From NCBI GenBank assembly GCA_963714055.1, contig OY970227.1, forward strand, positions 248,001 through 312,000: DNA of 64,000 nt, given 5' to 3'. Source of the stretch: JACDBE01 sp963714055. Lineage in GTDB: Bacteria > Actinomycetota > Acidimicrobiia > Spongiisociales > UBA5794. The notes under the pieces are model-generated. The model did not search any database. It saw only the letters and a list, made by a program, of their open reading frames with translations, and was not told the origin of the DNA. The translations under genes and the position numbers were made by a program. Of the stretch, positions 16,672-24,859 are shown piece after piece (position 1 is the stretch's first letter; the number at the start of each line of letters is the position of its first letter).

Positions 16672-17601
16672 TCAGGCGACCAGGATCGCTACCTTCGCCA
16701 CCGAGAACTGTCGGTACTCCTCCAGCGCCGCCGGGACTTCTTCGAGTCGGTAACTGGCCCGGACGGTGAGCTTCAGGTCGCCGGACGCCACGGCCTCGGC
16801 CAGCCGGGTGAGCATCTCACGATCGGGCGAGGCGAACACGCCCACTGCCGAGATCGGACGATCGGCCACCTGGTACTCGCCCCCCACTATGGACACGAAG
16901 CGGCCGTCCGGGCGCACCAGGTCGGCGGTCTCGCCGGCGTCACCGGCCATGTGGATGGCGGCGTCGACGCCGTCGGGCCGCAGCGCCCGCACCTGTGGGG
17001 TGATGGCGGTGCTGTAATCGACGATGTGGTCGGCGCCGACTCCTTCCACGAGGTCGAGCCACGCCCCCGGCCGAGCCGTTGCGATGACCTGCACCCCGCG
17101 GTCCCGGAGCATCTGCAGGGCGAGCGGGCCAACACCTCCGGTCGCCCCGACGATCAGCACCGTATCCCCCGGCTCGGCTGCCACCGCGTCGACGACCGCC
17201 ACCGCCGAGGAGGCGGCAAGTCCGAGGGCGCCGGCGACCACCGGGTCGAGCCCTGCCGGGATCGGCGCCACCGCCCCGTTCTCCGCCACCGTGAGGTACT
17301 CGCAGAAGGCCCCGTCATGGAGCACCGGGCCGAGCACCACGCCGAACACCGGGTCGCCCACCTCGTACTGCGTCACACCTTCACCCAGTGCCTCCACCGT
17401 CCCGGCGAAGTCCTTGCCGACGATGAAGGGGAACTCGTGCTCGATCATGCCCTTCAGCCACCCGCCGGTCGACGCCCGGTCGAACCCGTTCAGCGACGAG
17501 GACGACACGCGGACGAGGATCTCACCGGGGCCCGGTTCCGGCGCCGGGATGTCCCTCAGCTCGGGCTCTGCCCCGTAGTCATCGACGACGATCGCCTTCA
17601 T
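16672..17601 (-). CDS. NADPH:quinone oxidoreductase-type medium-chain dehydrogenase
   Basis: 309 residues from the ATG at 17601, which has AGGAGG upstream. The GroES-like N-terminal part includes GPGEILVRVSSSSLNGFD and PFIVGKDFAGTVEALG, but lacks the zinc Cys/His ligands of classical alcohol dehydrogenases. The Rossmann motif VLIVGATGGVGPLALQ then binds NAD(P)H. This pattern fits zeta-crystallin-like quinone or enone reductases. The gene stands alone between converging neighbours; the substrate is not predictable. Confidence 0.85.
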   Translation of the reverse strand: MKAIVVDDYGAEPELRDIPAPEPGPGEILVRVSSSSLNGFDRASTGGWLKGMIEHEFPFIVGKDFAGTVEALGEGVTQYEVGDPVFGVVLGPVLHDGAFCEYLTVAENGAVAPIPAGLDPVVAGALGLAASSAVAVVDAVAAEPGDTVLIVGATGGVGPLALQMLRDRGVQVIATARPGAWLDLVEGVGADHIVDYSTAITPQVRALRPDGVDAAIHMAGDAGETADLVRPDGRFVSIVGGEYQVADRPISAVGVFASPDREMLTRLAEAVASGDLKLTVRASYRLEEVPAALEEYRQFSVAKVAILVA

Positions 17602-17737
17602 CGGTCCTCCTGTGGCTGGTTCGGCAGCTTCGCTCGGACGTCGCCACGCCCGGCGGCGGCGCACGATAGAACCCATGCCCCTGGAAGATGCCCGCTGATG
17701 GCGTCCCCGACGACCTGTGTCGCCGAAGCGCCGGCCG

Positions 17738-18280
17738 CTACTGGCCGACCCGGCCGTCGATGCGCTCCCTCAGCAGGTCGGCGTGGCCACAGTGGCGGGC
17801 GTATTCCTCCACCATGTGGATGAGCACCCAGCGCAGCGAGACCCGGTCGGGGTCGCTCTTACGAAGGGAGACGACGTCGAGGTCGGGTGCGTCGGCAACG
17901 AACCGGTCGGCGTTGGCCATCTCCTCCCGCCACCGTTCCCACGCCTCGACCACGACGTCCGGGTCCGCCACGGCGTTGTCGAAGTCGCCATCGATGTCGT
18001 CCTTCGAGTAGAAGAGCGGAGGGGCGTCCTCCCCTGCCATCACCCGGCGGAACCAGCTCCGCTCGACGTCGGCCATGTGCCGTACCAGGCCGAGCAGCGA
18101 CATCGACGACGGCTCCACCGCCCGACGGGCGAGTTGCTCGGGGTCGAGACCGGAGCACTTGGCGTCGAGCGTGTCCCGGTACCACTTCAGGAACGCAAGG
18201 AGCAGCGTCCGCTCGTCACCTTGGAACGGCGGGTCGACCCGTCGTTCCTCCTCGGGCTCGAAGAACATATCGATAGTCAT
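17738..18280 (-). CDS. DinB-family protein (DUF664, mycothiol-transferase-like fold)
   Basis: 180 residues. The DinB four-helix-bundle histidines are visible as LLGLVRHMADVERSWF near residue 63 and HMVEEYARHCGHADLLRE near residue 155, which together form the usual three-His metal site. Actinobacterial members include metal-dependent thiol transferases. The ATG is 6 nt behind a TACGAT -10 box with no ribosome binding site, so it is predicted leaderless. It lies immediately beside the left end of the tRNA-Pro element and shows no sign of disruption. Confidence 0.85.
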   Translation of the reverse strand: MTIDMFFEPEEERRVDPPFQGDERTLLLAFLKWYRDTLDAKCSGLDPEQLARRAVEPSSMSLLGLVRHMADVERSWFRRVMAGEDAPPLFYSKDDIDGDFDNAVADPDVVVEAWERWREEMANADRFVADAPDLDVVSLRKSDPDRVSLRWVLIHMVEEYARHCGHADLLRERIDGRVGQ

Positions 18281-18286
18281 CGAGCG

Positions 18287-18292
18287 ATCGTA
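18287..18292 (-). promoter_or_regulatory. -10 element of the leaderless DinB gene
   Basis: TACGAT on the minus strand, a 6-nt spacer, then ATG. It lies only 16 bp from the left repeat of the tRNA-Pro element. Confidence 0.5.
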
Positions 18293-18307
18293 GACAGGCC
18301 GCCGTAC

Positions 18308-18353
18308 GTGGTCGGGCTGGCCGGATTTGAACCGGCGACCTCTTGACCCCCAG
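18308..18353 (-). repeat. Left att-like repeat (orphan 3' half of tRNA-Pro)
   Basis: Matches 45 of 46 bp of 19323-19368. It contains the T-arm, the acceptor 3' strand and the encoded CCA, but the sequence leaves the tRNA in the anticodon stem, so it cannot be a functional tRNA. Confidence 0.8.
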
Positions 18354-18470
18354 CCGGCTCGGTGCCATCACGGATGATGGCGGCGAGTGCCGAAAGGGTT
18401 GCCCACAAGGCATTCCCGGTTTCGGCTGTGACAGCCCGTGACGGCTGGTGAGGGGTGATTCTGTCGCGTT

Positions 18471-18491
18471 CGTGGTCAGATTGTGGTCAGA
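18471..18491 (+). promoter_or_regulatory. Left arm-type motif pair, GTGGTCAGA repeated with 11-bp spacing
   Basis: Two copies of GTGGTCAGA start 11 bp apart, one helical turn. The same arrangement occurs once more at 19236-19256, in the same orientation, near the other end of the element. Paired direct repeats at this distance from the core are typical arm-binding sites of tyrosine integrases. Confidence 0.55.
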
Positions 18492-18599
18492 GCCCTTTCA
18501 CCCTTTGCCGGACCGCAATCGTGACCTACCTGGTTGGCCGTCCACGTACGCATCCATCTCCTGCAGTCGCGAGTCGGATCGATTGAGACGAAATCCGGA

Positions 18600-19110
18600 T
18601 CAGCACCGGCTAGCAGAGCGCTGAGCAGCGTCGAGCACTGCCATCTCGCACAGCACGGCGCGAAAGTCCTCGTACTGGGCGGCTGTGGCGGATGTAGCCA
18701 CGACCCAGCCGATCTCGGGACAATCAGTCGTGTCGAAATCCGTCGCCGCGAACACCTGTGGATCGGCATCGTTTACCAGACGCAACTCAACCGATGACCC
18801 GTCTATCACACCTCGGGCGACCACAGTACTTGACACGACCTCGTCGGGCAGCTCTGCACATGTCACGGAGAAGAATGCTTCGCCCACGAGGAACCCCGCT
18901 GAACACGCGGCTGCGTCGTCACAGCTCTCAGCGTCGATCTCCGCTGGCCACGTCGACGGATCAGGCAACGACGGTGGCAATACCCCGCTACGAGACAACG
19001 GCATCGCTCGAGACAACGGCATCGCCGTCACAACTTACGATCAACACGACAAGGGTGACGAGCGCGCCGATCCAACCAGCCGATCCCGTCCTGCTCCGAC
19101 CGTCAATCAC
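18600..19110 (-). pseudogene. Broken lipoprotein gene inside the tRNA-Pro element
   Basis: From GTG at 19110 one frame gives a convincing lipoprotein leader: a basic start, then GWIGALVTLVVLIVSC with a lipobox ending in Cys. That frame stops at 18988-18990. The next frame, open from 19031 to 18600, continues with a Cys-containing, non-repetitive extracellular-looking sequence (TWPAEIDAESCDDAAACSAG, later LVNDADPQVFAATDFDTTDC). The total span is one base over a multiple of three. The switch point falls in an 18-bp tandem duplication (18991-19008 and 19009-19026). It matches no family I know. Either a sequencing slip or real decay is possible. Confidence 0.5.
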
Positions 19111-19235
19111 TGGCCTGATCCACAGGATGCCGACACTGGGTGCCAGTCGCCGAGAGCTCGGACGTCACTTCGGGGATCAACGGCTCGACCCGACGCCTCC
19201 GACGGACCACTGCGAGGCTCACGACGTTTCAGCGA

Positions 19236-19256
19236 TGTGGTCATTCTGTGGTCAGA
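19236..19256 (+). promoter_or_regulatory. Right arm-type motif pair, GTGGTCA repeated with 11-bp spacing
   Basis: GTGGTCATTCTGTGGTCAGA contains two GTGGTCA units 11 bp apart, in the same orientation as the left pair at 18471-18491, and 67 bp inside the right att-like repeat. Confidence 0.55.
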
Positions 19257-19323
19257 CCGCCCTTCGCAACCCCGACCCAGGGATGCCCTGGAGGCGAACC
19301 CCTTGCGTGCCAAGGGGTTCGGG

Positions 19324-19400
19324 TGGTCGGGCTGGCCGGATTTGAACCGGCGACCTCTCGACCCCCAGTCAAGCGCGCTGCCAAGCTGCGCCACAGCCCG
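19324..19400 (-). tRNA. tRNA-Pro (anticodon GGG)
   Basis: A complete cloverleaf on the minus strand: acceptor CGGGCTG pairs with CAGCCCG, D stem GCGC/GCGC, anticodon stem CTTGA/TCGAG with the 7-nt loop CTGGGGG (anticodon GGG at loop positions 3-5), and T stem GCCGG/CCGGC around TTCGAAT. The discriminator is A and the 3' CCA is encoded (19324-19326). It is the integration target of the element to its left, whose presence leaves the tRNA intact. Confidence 0.95.
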
Positions 19401-19479
19401 TGGTCGAGCCATGGTACACCCGTAGGACGGACCACCTTCTCTCGCAACCGACTATGTAGCCGCCGTTACACAGAGCCAG

Positions 19480-19485
19480 TATGAT
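19480..19485 (+). promoter_or_regulatory. -10 element of the leaderless vapBC operon
   Basis: TATGAT, a 6-nt spacer (GCCGTC), then the GTG of the antitoxin gene, with no ribosome binding site. Confidence 0.55.
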
Positions 19486-19491
19486 GCCGTC

Positions 19492-19722
19492 GTGAAGGCG
19501 GTAACCATCACTGTGCCCGAGGAGCTCGATGCCGACGCCGCGGCCGAGGCGCGTCGGCGGGGCATTTCCAAGTCCGAGCTCTATCGCCTTGGCCTGAGGT
19601 CGATCCTGCCCGAGCCCCTACCCGGTGACGGCGATGACCCGTTGCGTTTTCTCGCCGGCTTCGTCGACTCGACGCTGTCGACCGAACCTGGTGAGATCGA
19701 CGAAGTCGTCTACGGCCTGTGA
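19492..19722 (+). CDS. Antitoxin with ribbon-helix-helix domain (VapB type)
   Basis: 76 residues. KAVTITVPEELDADAAAEAR, followed by RRGISKSELYRLGL, is a ribbon-helix-helix DNA-binding unit (one beta strand, two helices). The remaining 35 residues are acidic (LSTEPGEIDEVVYGL) and would thread onto the toxin. It would neutralise the PIN toxin encoded next and repress their shared promoter. The GTG start lies 6 nt after TATGAT, so translation is predicted to start at the 5' end of the mRNA. It sits 90 bp beyond tRNA-Pro, outside the att repeats. Confidence 0.82.
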   Translation: MKAVTITVPEELDADAAAEARRRGISKSELYRLGLRSILPEPLPGDGDDPLRFLAGFVDSTLSTEPGEIDEVVYGL

Positions 19723-20129
19723 AGTTCGCCGATACGAGCTGGTGGGTCGCTTGGTCGCTCGCCGGCGACCGGAACCACGTGGCCGCGGTCGCCGTGCTGG
19801 ACCGTCTCGGATCCGCTGAGCAGCTCATCACCACGAACCACGTGGTCGGCGAAACCTGGACCTACCTGAACAACAAGGCCGGGCATGGCGCGGCGATCGG
19901 CTACCTCGATCGGGTTGCGTCCCTGCGAGAGCTGGGCAAGCTCGCCGTTCATCTTGTCGCTGGAAGCCAGGAGGAGGCAGCCTGGGCGTGGCTCCGTCGC
20001 CATGACGAACGTGCCTACTCCTTCGTGGACGCCACCAGCTTCACCGTGATGAGGGACCGACGACTACGCGAGGCCTTCGCCTTCGATGAGGATTTCTCGG
20101 CGGCGGGCTTCGTCGAGCTGCGTCCCTGA
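19719..20129 (+). CDS. PIN-domain toxin (VapC type)
   Basis: 136 residues. The PIN acidic residues are in order: D in KFADTSWW near the start, E in NHVVGETW, D in YSFVDATSF and D in FAFDEDF near the end. VapC toxins are Mg-dependent ribonucleases that cut tRNA or rRNA. The GTG overlaps the antitoxin stop (GTGA), the normal toxin-antitoxin layout. The RNA target cannot be predicted. Confidence 0.85.
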   Translation: MKFADTSWWVAWSLAGDRNHVAAVAVLDRLGSAEQLITTNHVVGETWTYLNNKAGHGAAIGYLDRVASLRELGKLAVHLVAGSQEEAAWAWLRRHDERAYSFVDATSFTVMRDRRLREAFAFDEDFSAAGFVELRP

Positions 20130-20155
20130 CAGGTATCGCGGCACGCCGTCGCCGA

Positions 20156-20344
20156 TCAGAACACTGAGCGCCAGACGAGGACCAGACCCTGCCACAGGCG
20201 GTAGGCGAGATAGAGCCCGGCCATGACGATGGTGAGGATGAAGCCGATGGGCCAGCGCTCCTCCTCGGGCGCGGTCTCCTCCTCCGCAGGCGGCTCCCCC
20301 GAGAGCGGATCGGGTTGCTCGCCGCCCTCGGTTGGGTCGGTCAT
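20156..20344 (-). CDS. Small membrane protein downstream of the carboxyltransferase gene
   Basis: 62 residues. An acidic, Pro-rich N-terminus (about 32 residues) is followed by one hydrophobic segment, IGFILTIVMAGLYLAYRLWQ, and a short hydrophobic tail. The ATG overlaps the accD stop (ATGA), so it is made together with the carboxyltransferase. Actinobacterial acyl-CoA carboxylases often have a small epsilon subunit gene in this place, but that subunit is soluble; this membrane protein does not look like it. The function is unknown. Confidence 0.65.
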   Translation of the reverse strand: MTDPTEGGEQPDPLSGEPPAEEETAPEEERWPIGFILTIVMAGLYLAYRLWQGLVLVWRSVF

Positions 20345-21877
20345 ACCGGGGGAACGCCGTGACGCCGGCCGGAGAAGTGACGCTCCTTGCGGGCGGCGGC
20401 GGCGAGCCGCTGGACGAGCTCGCCGCGAAGGTCGGAAGGCTGGACCACGGCATCGACCACCAGCTCGGAGCCGAGCCTGAGCAGGTCGACGTCCTCGAGG
20501 TACTCGGCACGACGTTCGTCGACGAACTCGGCCCGCCGGTCTTCGGGGAGCTCCTGGATCTTGTTGTAGTAGACGGCGTTGACCGCCGCCTCGGGACCCA
20601 TGACGGCGATCTCGGCGGTGGGGAGCGCCAGCGTCGCCTCGGGGCGCAGGCCCGGCCCGGAGAACGCGTAGAGGCCCGCACCGTACGCCTTGCGGACGAT
20701 CACCGAGATGCGCGGGCACGGTGGCCTCGGCGATGGCGGTGAGCATCTTCGCCCCGGAGCGGATGATCCCCTGGCGCTCGACCTGGGTGCCGATCATGAA
20801 CCCGGGGACGTCGGCGAAGAAGAGCAGCGGGAGGTTGAAGGCGTCGCACAACCAGATGAACCGCGAGGCCTTGTCCGCCGAGTCGACGAAGAGCACGCCT
20901 CCGAGGTGGCTCGGCTGCGAGGCGACGATCCCGACCGGCTTGCCCTCCAGCCGGGCGAAGGCGGTGATCACCTCGCGGGCGTAGAGCTCCTTGACCTGGA
21001 ACAGGCTGTCCTCGTCGACCACCCGCTCGAGGAACCGGACCATGTCGTACCCCTGGGTGGAATCGGCGGGGAGGATCTCACCCGGGTCGCCCGGGGCGGC
21101 CGGCTCGGCGGAGTACTCGGGGGGCAGCACCCGGTAGTGCTCCGCCACGTACGAGAAATACAGCTTGGCCCAATCGATCGCCTCCTCGTCCGAGGTGACG
21201 AGGGCGTCGCCGCAACCGGACACCTCGCAGTGCATCCGGGCGCCGCCCATCTCCTCCAGGCTGGTGTGCTCTCCGATGACCATCTGCGCCATACGCGGTG
21301 AGCCCAGGTACATCGAGGCCCGGCCCTCCACCATGATCACCACGTCGCAGAACGACGGGATGTAGGCGCCGCCCGCCGCCGAAGGGCCGAACAGGCAACA
21401 GATCTGGGGCACCCGCCCCGACAGGCGCACCTGGCTGTAGAAGATGCGCCCGGCGCCGCGCCGGCCGGGGAACAGGTCGACCTGGTCGGTGATGCGGGCA
21501 CCGGCGGAGTCGACCAGGTAGAACACCGGGAGCAGCTCGTCATAGGCAGCCTCCAGCATCCGGATCATCTTTTCAACGGTGCGCGCCCCCCAGCTCCCCG
21601 CCTTGACGGTCGGGTCGTTGGCGATGACCACGACGGGGCGCCCGTCCACGGTGGCGCGCCCGGTGACCACCCCGTCGGCGGCCAGGTCACCGGCCGAAGC
21701 GTTGGCGAGGAGCCCGTCCTCTCGGAAACTGCCTGGGTCGACGAGCAGGTCGACCCGGTCCCGCACGAACAGCTTCCCCTGCTCGGCGAGTTTCTGGTGG
21801 TACTTCTCGGCCCCGCCGGCAGCGGCGGTCTCCGCCGCCTTCCGGAAGCGGTCCTCGAGTGAGCGGGCGTCCGACAT
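20341..21877 (-). CDS. accD: Acyl-CoA carboxylase carboxyltransferase (beta) subunit (one frame break)
   Basis: About 511 residues when the break is repaired. It has both halves of the carboxyltransferase fold: the N-terminal part with SAGARITDQVDLFPGR and FGPSAAGGAYIPSFCD, and the C-terminal part with LFFADVPGFMIGTQVE and VIVRKAYGAGLYA. This layout fits acetyl/propionyl-CoA carboxylases or methylcrotonyl-type enzymes. One extra base near 20711-20718 shifts the frame just before RISVIVRKAYG; the span is one over a multiple of three. No biotin subunit gene is adjacent. The ATG lies 4 nt after the der stop and also 6 nt behind a TAGCCT box, so it may be coupled or leaderless. Confidence 0.87.
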
Positions 21878-21881
21878 GGGC

Positions 21882-23234
21882 TCAGGCTACCGGGCGCGCC
21901 GGCCGACGCCGGGGTGCCTCGGCAGCCGAGTGGCGACGGCGGGAATGGAACAGCACAGGGGTGCCGGTGAGGTCGTACTCCCCCCGCACCCGCTTCTCGA
22001 GGAAGCGGACGTAGTCGGGCCCCAGGTCGCCGCCGCGCACGAACAGCACGATGCGGGGCGGGCTGTCGTCCGCCTGGACCGCGTAGATGACCCTGGCCCT
22101 CTTGCCGTTGCGCATCGGCGGCGGGTGCGCCTCCTGCCAGGTACGGACCAGTCGGTTGAGCTCGGGGGTCGGGATGCGGGTCCGGCGGGCGTCGAGCACG
22201 GCGCGGATCGCCTTGGGGAGCCGGTGGATCCGGCTCCCGGTCAGCGCCGACATCCGGAGCACCGGTGCCCAGGACACGAACCCGAGGCGGTCGCCGACAC
22301 CGTCCTCGGTCGCTTCCCGGCTTTCCTCGTCGACCGCGTCCCACTTGTTGAGCAGCACGATCAACCCGACACCCGCGGTGGCAATCTCCTCGGCAAGCCG
22401 CTGCTCGAGGTGGGTCACACCCCGGGTGCCGTCGATGACCAGGAGGGCCACGTCGGCGGCGGCGAACGCCTCCCGGGCCCGGAGGACCGCATAGAAGTCG
22501 GCATCGTCTTCGATCCTGGTCCGGCGCCGGATGCCGGCGGTGTCGACGATCTCGAAGGGCTCCCCGTCGATGTCGACCACCAGGTCGATCGGGTCCCGGG
22601 TCGTGCCCGGCTCGTCGTCGACCAGGACCCGCTGCTCGCCCGCCAGCCGGTTGAGCAGCGTCGACTTGCCGACGTTGGGACGGCCCACGATCGCCAGCCG
22701 GGCGTTCCCGGAGCGGGGCTCGACGCTGCCCTCCTCGGGGAGGGCGTCCACCAGGGCGTCGAGGAAGTCGCCGACACCGCGGCCGTGCTGGGCGCTGATC
22801 GGGATCGGCTCGCCGAGACCGAGCGACCACAGGCGGTCGAGGTCCGACTCCTGGCGCTCCCCGTCCACCTTGTTGGCCACGAACAGGTACGGCACCCCTG
22901 AGCGGAGCAGCAACCGGGCGATGCCCTGGTCGTCGTCGGTCACCTGGGTCGTGGCGTCGGCCAGGTAGACGACCACGTCGGCGGCAGCCGCCGCCGCCTC
23001 CGTGTGCTGCCGCACCCCGGCGATCAGCGGTTCGTCGGGGCTGAGCTCCCAACCGCCGGTATCCACCAGGAGGAAGCGGCGGCCGCTCCACTCGGCCTCG
23101 AAGCGCCGGGTGTCGCGGGTGACCCCGGACTGCTCGTCGACCACGGCGAGACGGCGCCGCAGGATCCGGTTGACCAGGGTCGACTTGCCGACATTGGGCC
23201 GCCCGACGACGGCAACCACCGGAAGGGCGGTCAT
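21882..23234 (-). CDS. der: Ribosome biogenesis GTPase Der (EngA)
   Basis: Two tandem GTPase domains, then a KH-like domain. G1 motifs GRPNVGKST occur near residues 10 and 185, each with DTAG/DTGG (G3), and with NKVD and NKWD (G4). The C-terminal part has the KH-like core with PPPMRNGKRARVIYA. At 450 residues the length is normal. Der acts in assembly of the large ribosomal subunit. The start is ATG at 23234. It follows the DUF512 gene, separated by two 49-bp palindromic repeats. Confidence 0.95.
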   Translation of the reverse strand: MTALPVVAVVGRPNVGKSTLVNRILRRRLAVVDEQSGVTRDTRRFEAEWSGRRFLLVDTGGWELSPDEPLIAGVRQHTEAAAAAADVVVYLADATTQVTDDDQGIARLLLRSGVPYLFVANKVDGERQESDLDRLWSLGLGEPIPISAQHGRGVGDFLDALVDALPEEGSVEPRSGNARLAIVGRPNVGKSTLLNRLAGEQRVLVDDEPGTTRDPIDLVVDIDGEPFEIVDTAGIRRRTRIEDDADFYAVLRAREAFAAADVALLVIDGTRGVTHLEQRLAEEIATAGVGLIVLLNKWDAVDEESREATEDGVGDRLGFVSWAPVLRMSALTGSRIHRLPKAIRAVLDARRTRIPTPELNRLVRTWQEAHPPPMRNGKRARVIYAVQADDSPPRIVLFVRGGDLGPDYVRFLEKRVRGEYDLTGTPVLFHSRRRHSAAEAPRRRPARPVA

Positions 23235-23257
23235 ACGCCGACCATCCCGCCCCAACG

Positions 23258-23306
23258 CAACTTTGAGCGATTGAACACACCAGATGGCGTCACTCGCTCA
23301 AAGTTG
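23258..23306 (+). repeat. Palindromic intergenic repeat, copy A (49 bp)
   Basis: Outer arms CAACTTTGAGCGA and TCGCTCAAAGTTG form a perfect 13-bp inverted repeat around a 23-bp centre. It is identical over 49 bp to copy B at 23330-23378. It lies upstream of der, between same-strand genes. Confidence 0.85.
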
Positions 23307-23329
23307 GCGAACAGGTGACAGCGGCCGCC

Positions 23330-23378
23330 CAACTTTGAGCGATTGAACACACCAGATGGCGTCACTCGCTCAAAGTTG
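23330..23378 (+). repeat. Palindromic intergenic repeat, copy B (49 bp)
   Basis: Identical to copy A, same orientation, 23 bp away. The pair makes a structure like the REP pairs of enterobacteria, although the sequence is unrelated. It ends 10 bp before the stop of the DUF512 gene. Confidence 0.85.
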
Positions 23379-23388
23379 AGAAAAGGGG

Positions 23389-24771
23389 TCATGCCGCCAG
23401 CCCGTCGAGCAGCCCGGCCACGGTCGCCGGTACCACCAGGACCGGCGCCGGGGCGGCGACGACCACATCGTCCAGGGGAACGTTGTCGAGGAAGACGTCG
23501 CCCTGGAGGGCGACGTCGGGGAGCAGGTAGACGGCGGCCGGGCCGGGGTCGGCGGCGATGGCGCGGCGCACGTCCTCGCCGACCATCAACCCCGCCACTC
23601 CCACATTGCCGGCGAAGAAGTGGTTGGCCACCTCGAGCAGCCGGATCTGCCGGCCGGAGATCGCCTCCAGTCGGGACTGCACCGGGCTCAGCGCGCTCAC
23701 CCCGTAGCGCCCGGTGAGCACCACCGCCGGTCCGGCTGGTGCCGCCGGGTCGTCGGTCACGTGGCGAGGCGCCCGGTAGCCGAGGGCGGGGGCGGCGGGG
23801 ATGGTCCGCCACTCGCCGGTCACCACCGGCACGTCATAGCGACTGCCGGTCTCGATACGGTCGAGCTCGTCGTAGAAGGCGCGCACCATCCCGATGCCGT
23901 TCTCGTGCTGGCTGTAGTCCTCGTACTCCTCAGTGGAGGGGATGGGCCGCCCGGCCACCAGGTACAGCTCGTCGGAGGCGAAGAACATGCGGCGCCCGAC
24001 CATCTCCAGCGCCCGCTGTTGCCAGGCGTGGACCACGTCGAGGTCGGCGGCGGCCCCGGTCGGGCTGTGGACGACGAGGTTCTCCTCGGTGTTGTAGCGG
24101 GAGAGACCCAGCGGGACGATGCCGACGGTCGCCAGCCTCGGGTACCGGCCCAGGATCTCGGCGCAGGTGCGGGCGAGGACCTCGCCGTCGTTGATCCCCG
24201 GGCAGAGGACGATCTGGCCGTGCACCACCACATCGCGTTCCAACAGGCCGCGTAGCCAGCGCAGGCTGGTGGCACCCTTCGGGTTGCGCAGCATCCGGGT
24301 GCGCACCACCGGGTCGGTGGCGTGGATCGACACGTACAGCGGTCCCAGCTTCTCCTCGACGACGCGGGCGAGGTCGAGCTCGGTGAACCGGGTCAGCGTG
24401 GTGAAGTTGCCGTACAGGAAGGAGAGCCGGTAGTCGTCGTCCTTCAGATACAGCGACTTCCGCATCCCCGGGGGAAGCTGGTAGATGAAGCAGAATTCGC
24501 AGTGGTTGTCGCACGTCTGCACCCGGTCGAATATCGAGGCGTTGAGTCGCAACCCGAGCGGCCGGGCAGCCCGCTTTCCGACCGTGACCTCGACCTCCAC
24601 TCCGCCCCGACGCACCACGAGGTCCGGGTCGTCGTCGTCCACCAGCTGCTGGTACTCGATGACGTCGGTGGGAACCACCCCGTTGACCGCCACCAGCTCA
24701 TCGCCGACGAGGAGCCCGGCGGCGGCGGCCGGGCTCCCGGGAACCACTTCGAGGATGGTGGGATACGACAT
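23389..24771 (-). CDS. DUF512 radical-SAM-like protein with PDZ-type N-terminus
   Basis: 460 residues. The N-terminal 60 residues (EVVPGSPAAAAGLLVGDELVAVNG) look like a PDZ-type domain. Then CDNHCEFCFIYQLPPGM supplies a CX3CX2C cluster for a [4Fe-4S] centre, and a radical-SAM-like barrel follows, with SIHATDP and GQIVLCPGIND. The C-terminal part is the DUF512 domain. The biochemical role is unknown; the gene is a frequent neighbour of der, as here. The ATG at 24771 was chosen because the conserved PDZ-type domain begins there. Confidence 0.87.
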   Translation of the reverse strand: MSYPTILEVVPGSPAAAAGLLVGDELVAVNGVVPTDVIEYQQLVDDDDPDLVVRRGGVEVEVTVGKRAARPLGLRLNASIFDRVQTCDNHCEFCFIYQLPPGMRKSLYLKDDDYRLSFLYGNFTTLTRFTELDLARVVEEKLGPLYVSIHATDPVVRTRMLRNPKGATSLRWLRGLLERDVVVHGQIVLCPGINDGEVLARTCAEILGRYPRLATVGIVPLGLSRYNTEENLVVHSPTGAAADLDVVHAWQQRALEMVGRRMFFASDELYLVAGRPIPSTEEYEDYSQHENGIGMVRAFYDELDRIETGSRYDVPVVTGEWRTIPAAPALGYRAPRHVTDDPAAPAGPAVVLTGRYGVSALSPVQSRLEAISGRQIRLLEVANHFFAGNVGVAGLMVGEDVRRAIAADPGPAAVYLLPDVALQGDVFLDNVPLDDVVVAAPAPVLVVPATVAGLLDGLAA

Positions 24772-24859
24772 GGGACCTGCGGGGAAGGGGAAGCCAGAGG
24801 ATTCTACGGTCGCCGGGGTCTGACCCTGTCCCCGCCGGCCGAGGCGTGCACGCGGCAAC

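Larger units (their letters stand above)
18308..19368 (-). mobile_element. Integrase-less element integrated at tRNA-Pro (about 1 kb, att-flanked)
   Basis: The two ends are a 46-bp direct repeat (18308-18353 and 19323-19368) that differs at one position. The right copy is the anticodon loop to the 3' CCA of tRNA-Pro plus one flanking base; the left copy is an isolated fragment of that tRNA half. This is the pattern left by tyrosine-recombinase integration into a tRNA gene that keeps the tRNA intact. About 120-130 bp inside the left repeat and about 65-85 bp inside the right repeat there is one copy each of a tandem 11-bp-spaced GTGGTCA motif, as expected for integrase arm sites. The 1-kb interior holds only a broken lipoprotein gene and no recombinase. 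It is either a decayed island or a non-autonomous element. Confidence 0.7.

Noticed and set aside
18476..18769. Small leftward frame of 97 codons inside the element
   Set aside because: It overlaps the lipoprotein body in another frame, is rich in Arg/Cys/Trp without pattern, and has no start signal.
19492..20129. VapBC as cargo of the tRNA-Pro element
   Set aside because: The pair lies outside the right repeat (which ends at 19368), on the 5' side of the tRNA, so it is a neighbour and not an enclosed gene. An older insertion cannot be excluded.
23258..23378. A CRISPR array at the two 49-bp repeats
   Set aside because: There are only two repeats, each a large palindrome, with a 23-bp gap and no cas genes. 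A third copy is single and inverted.
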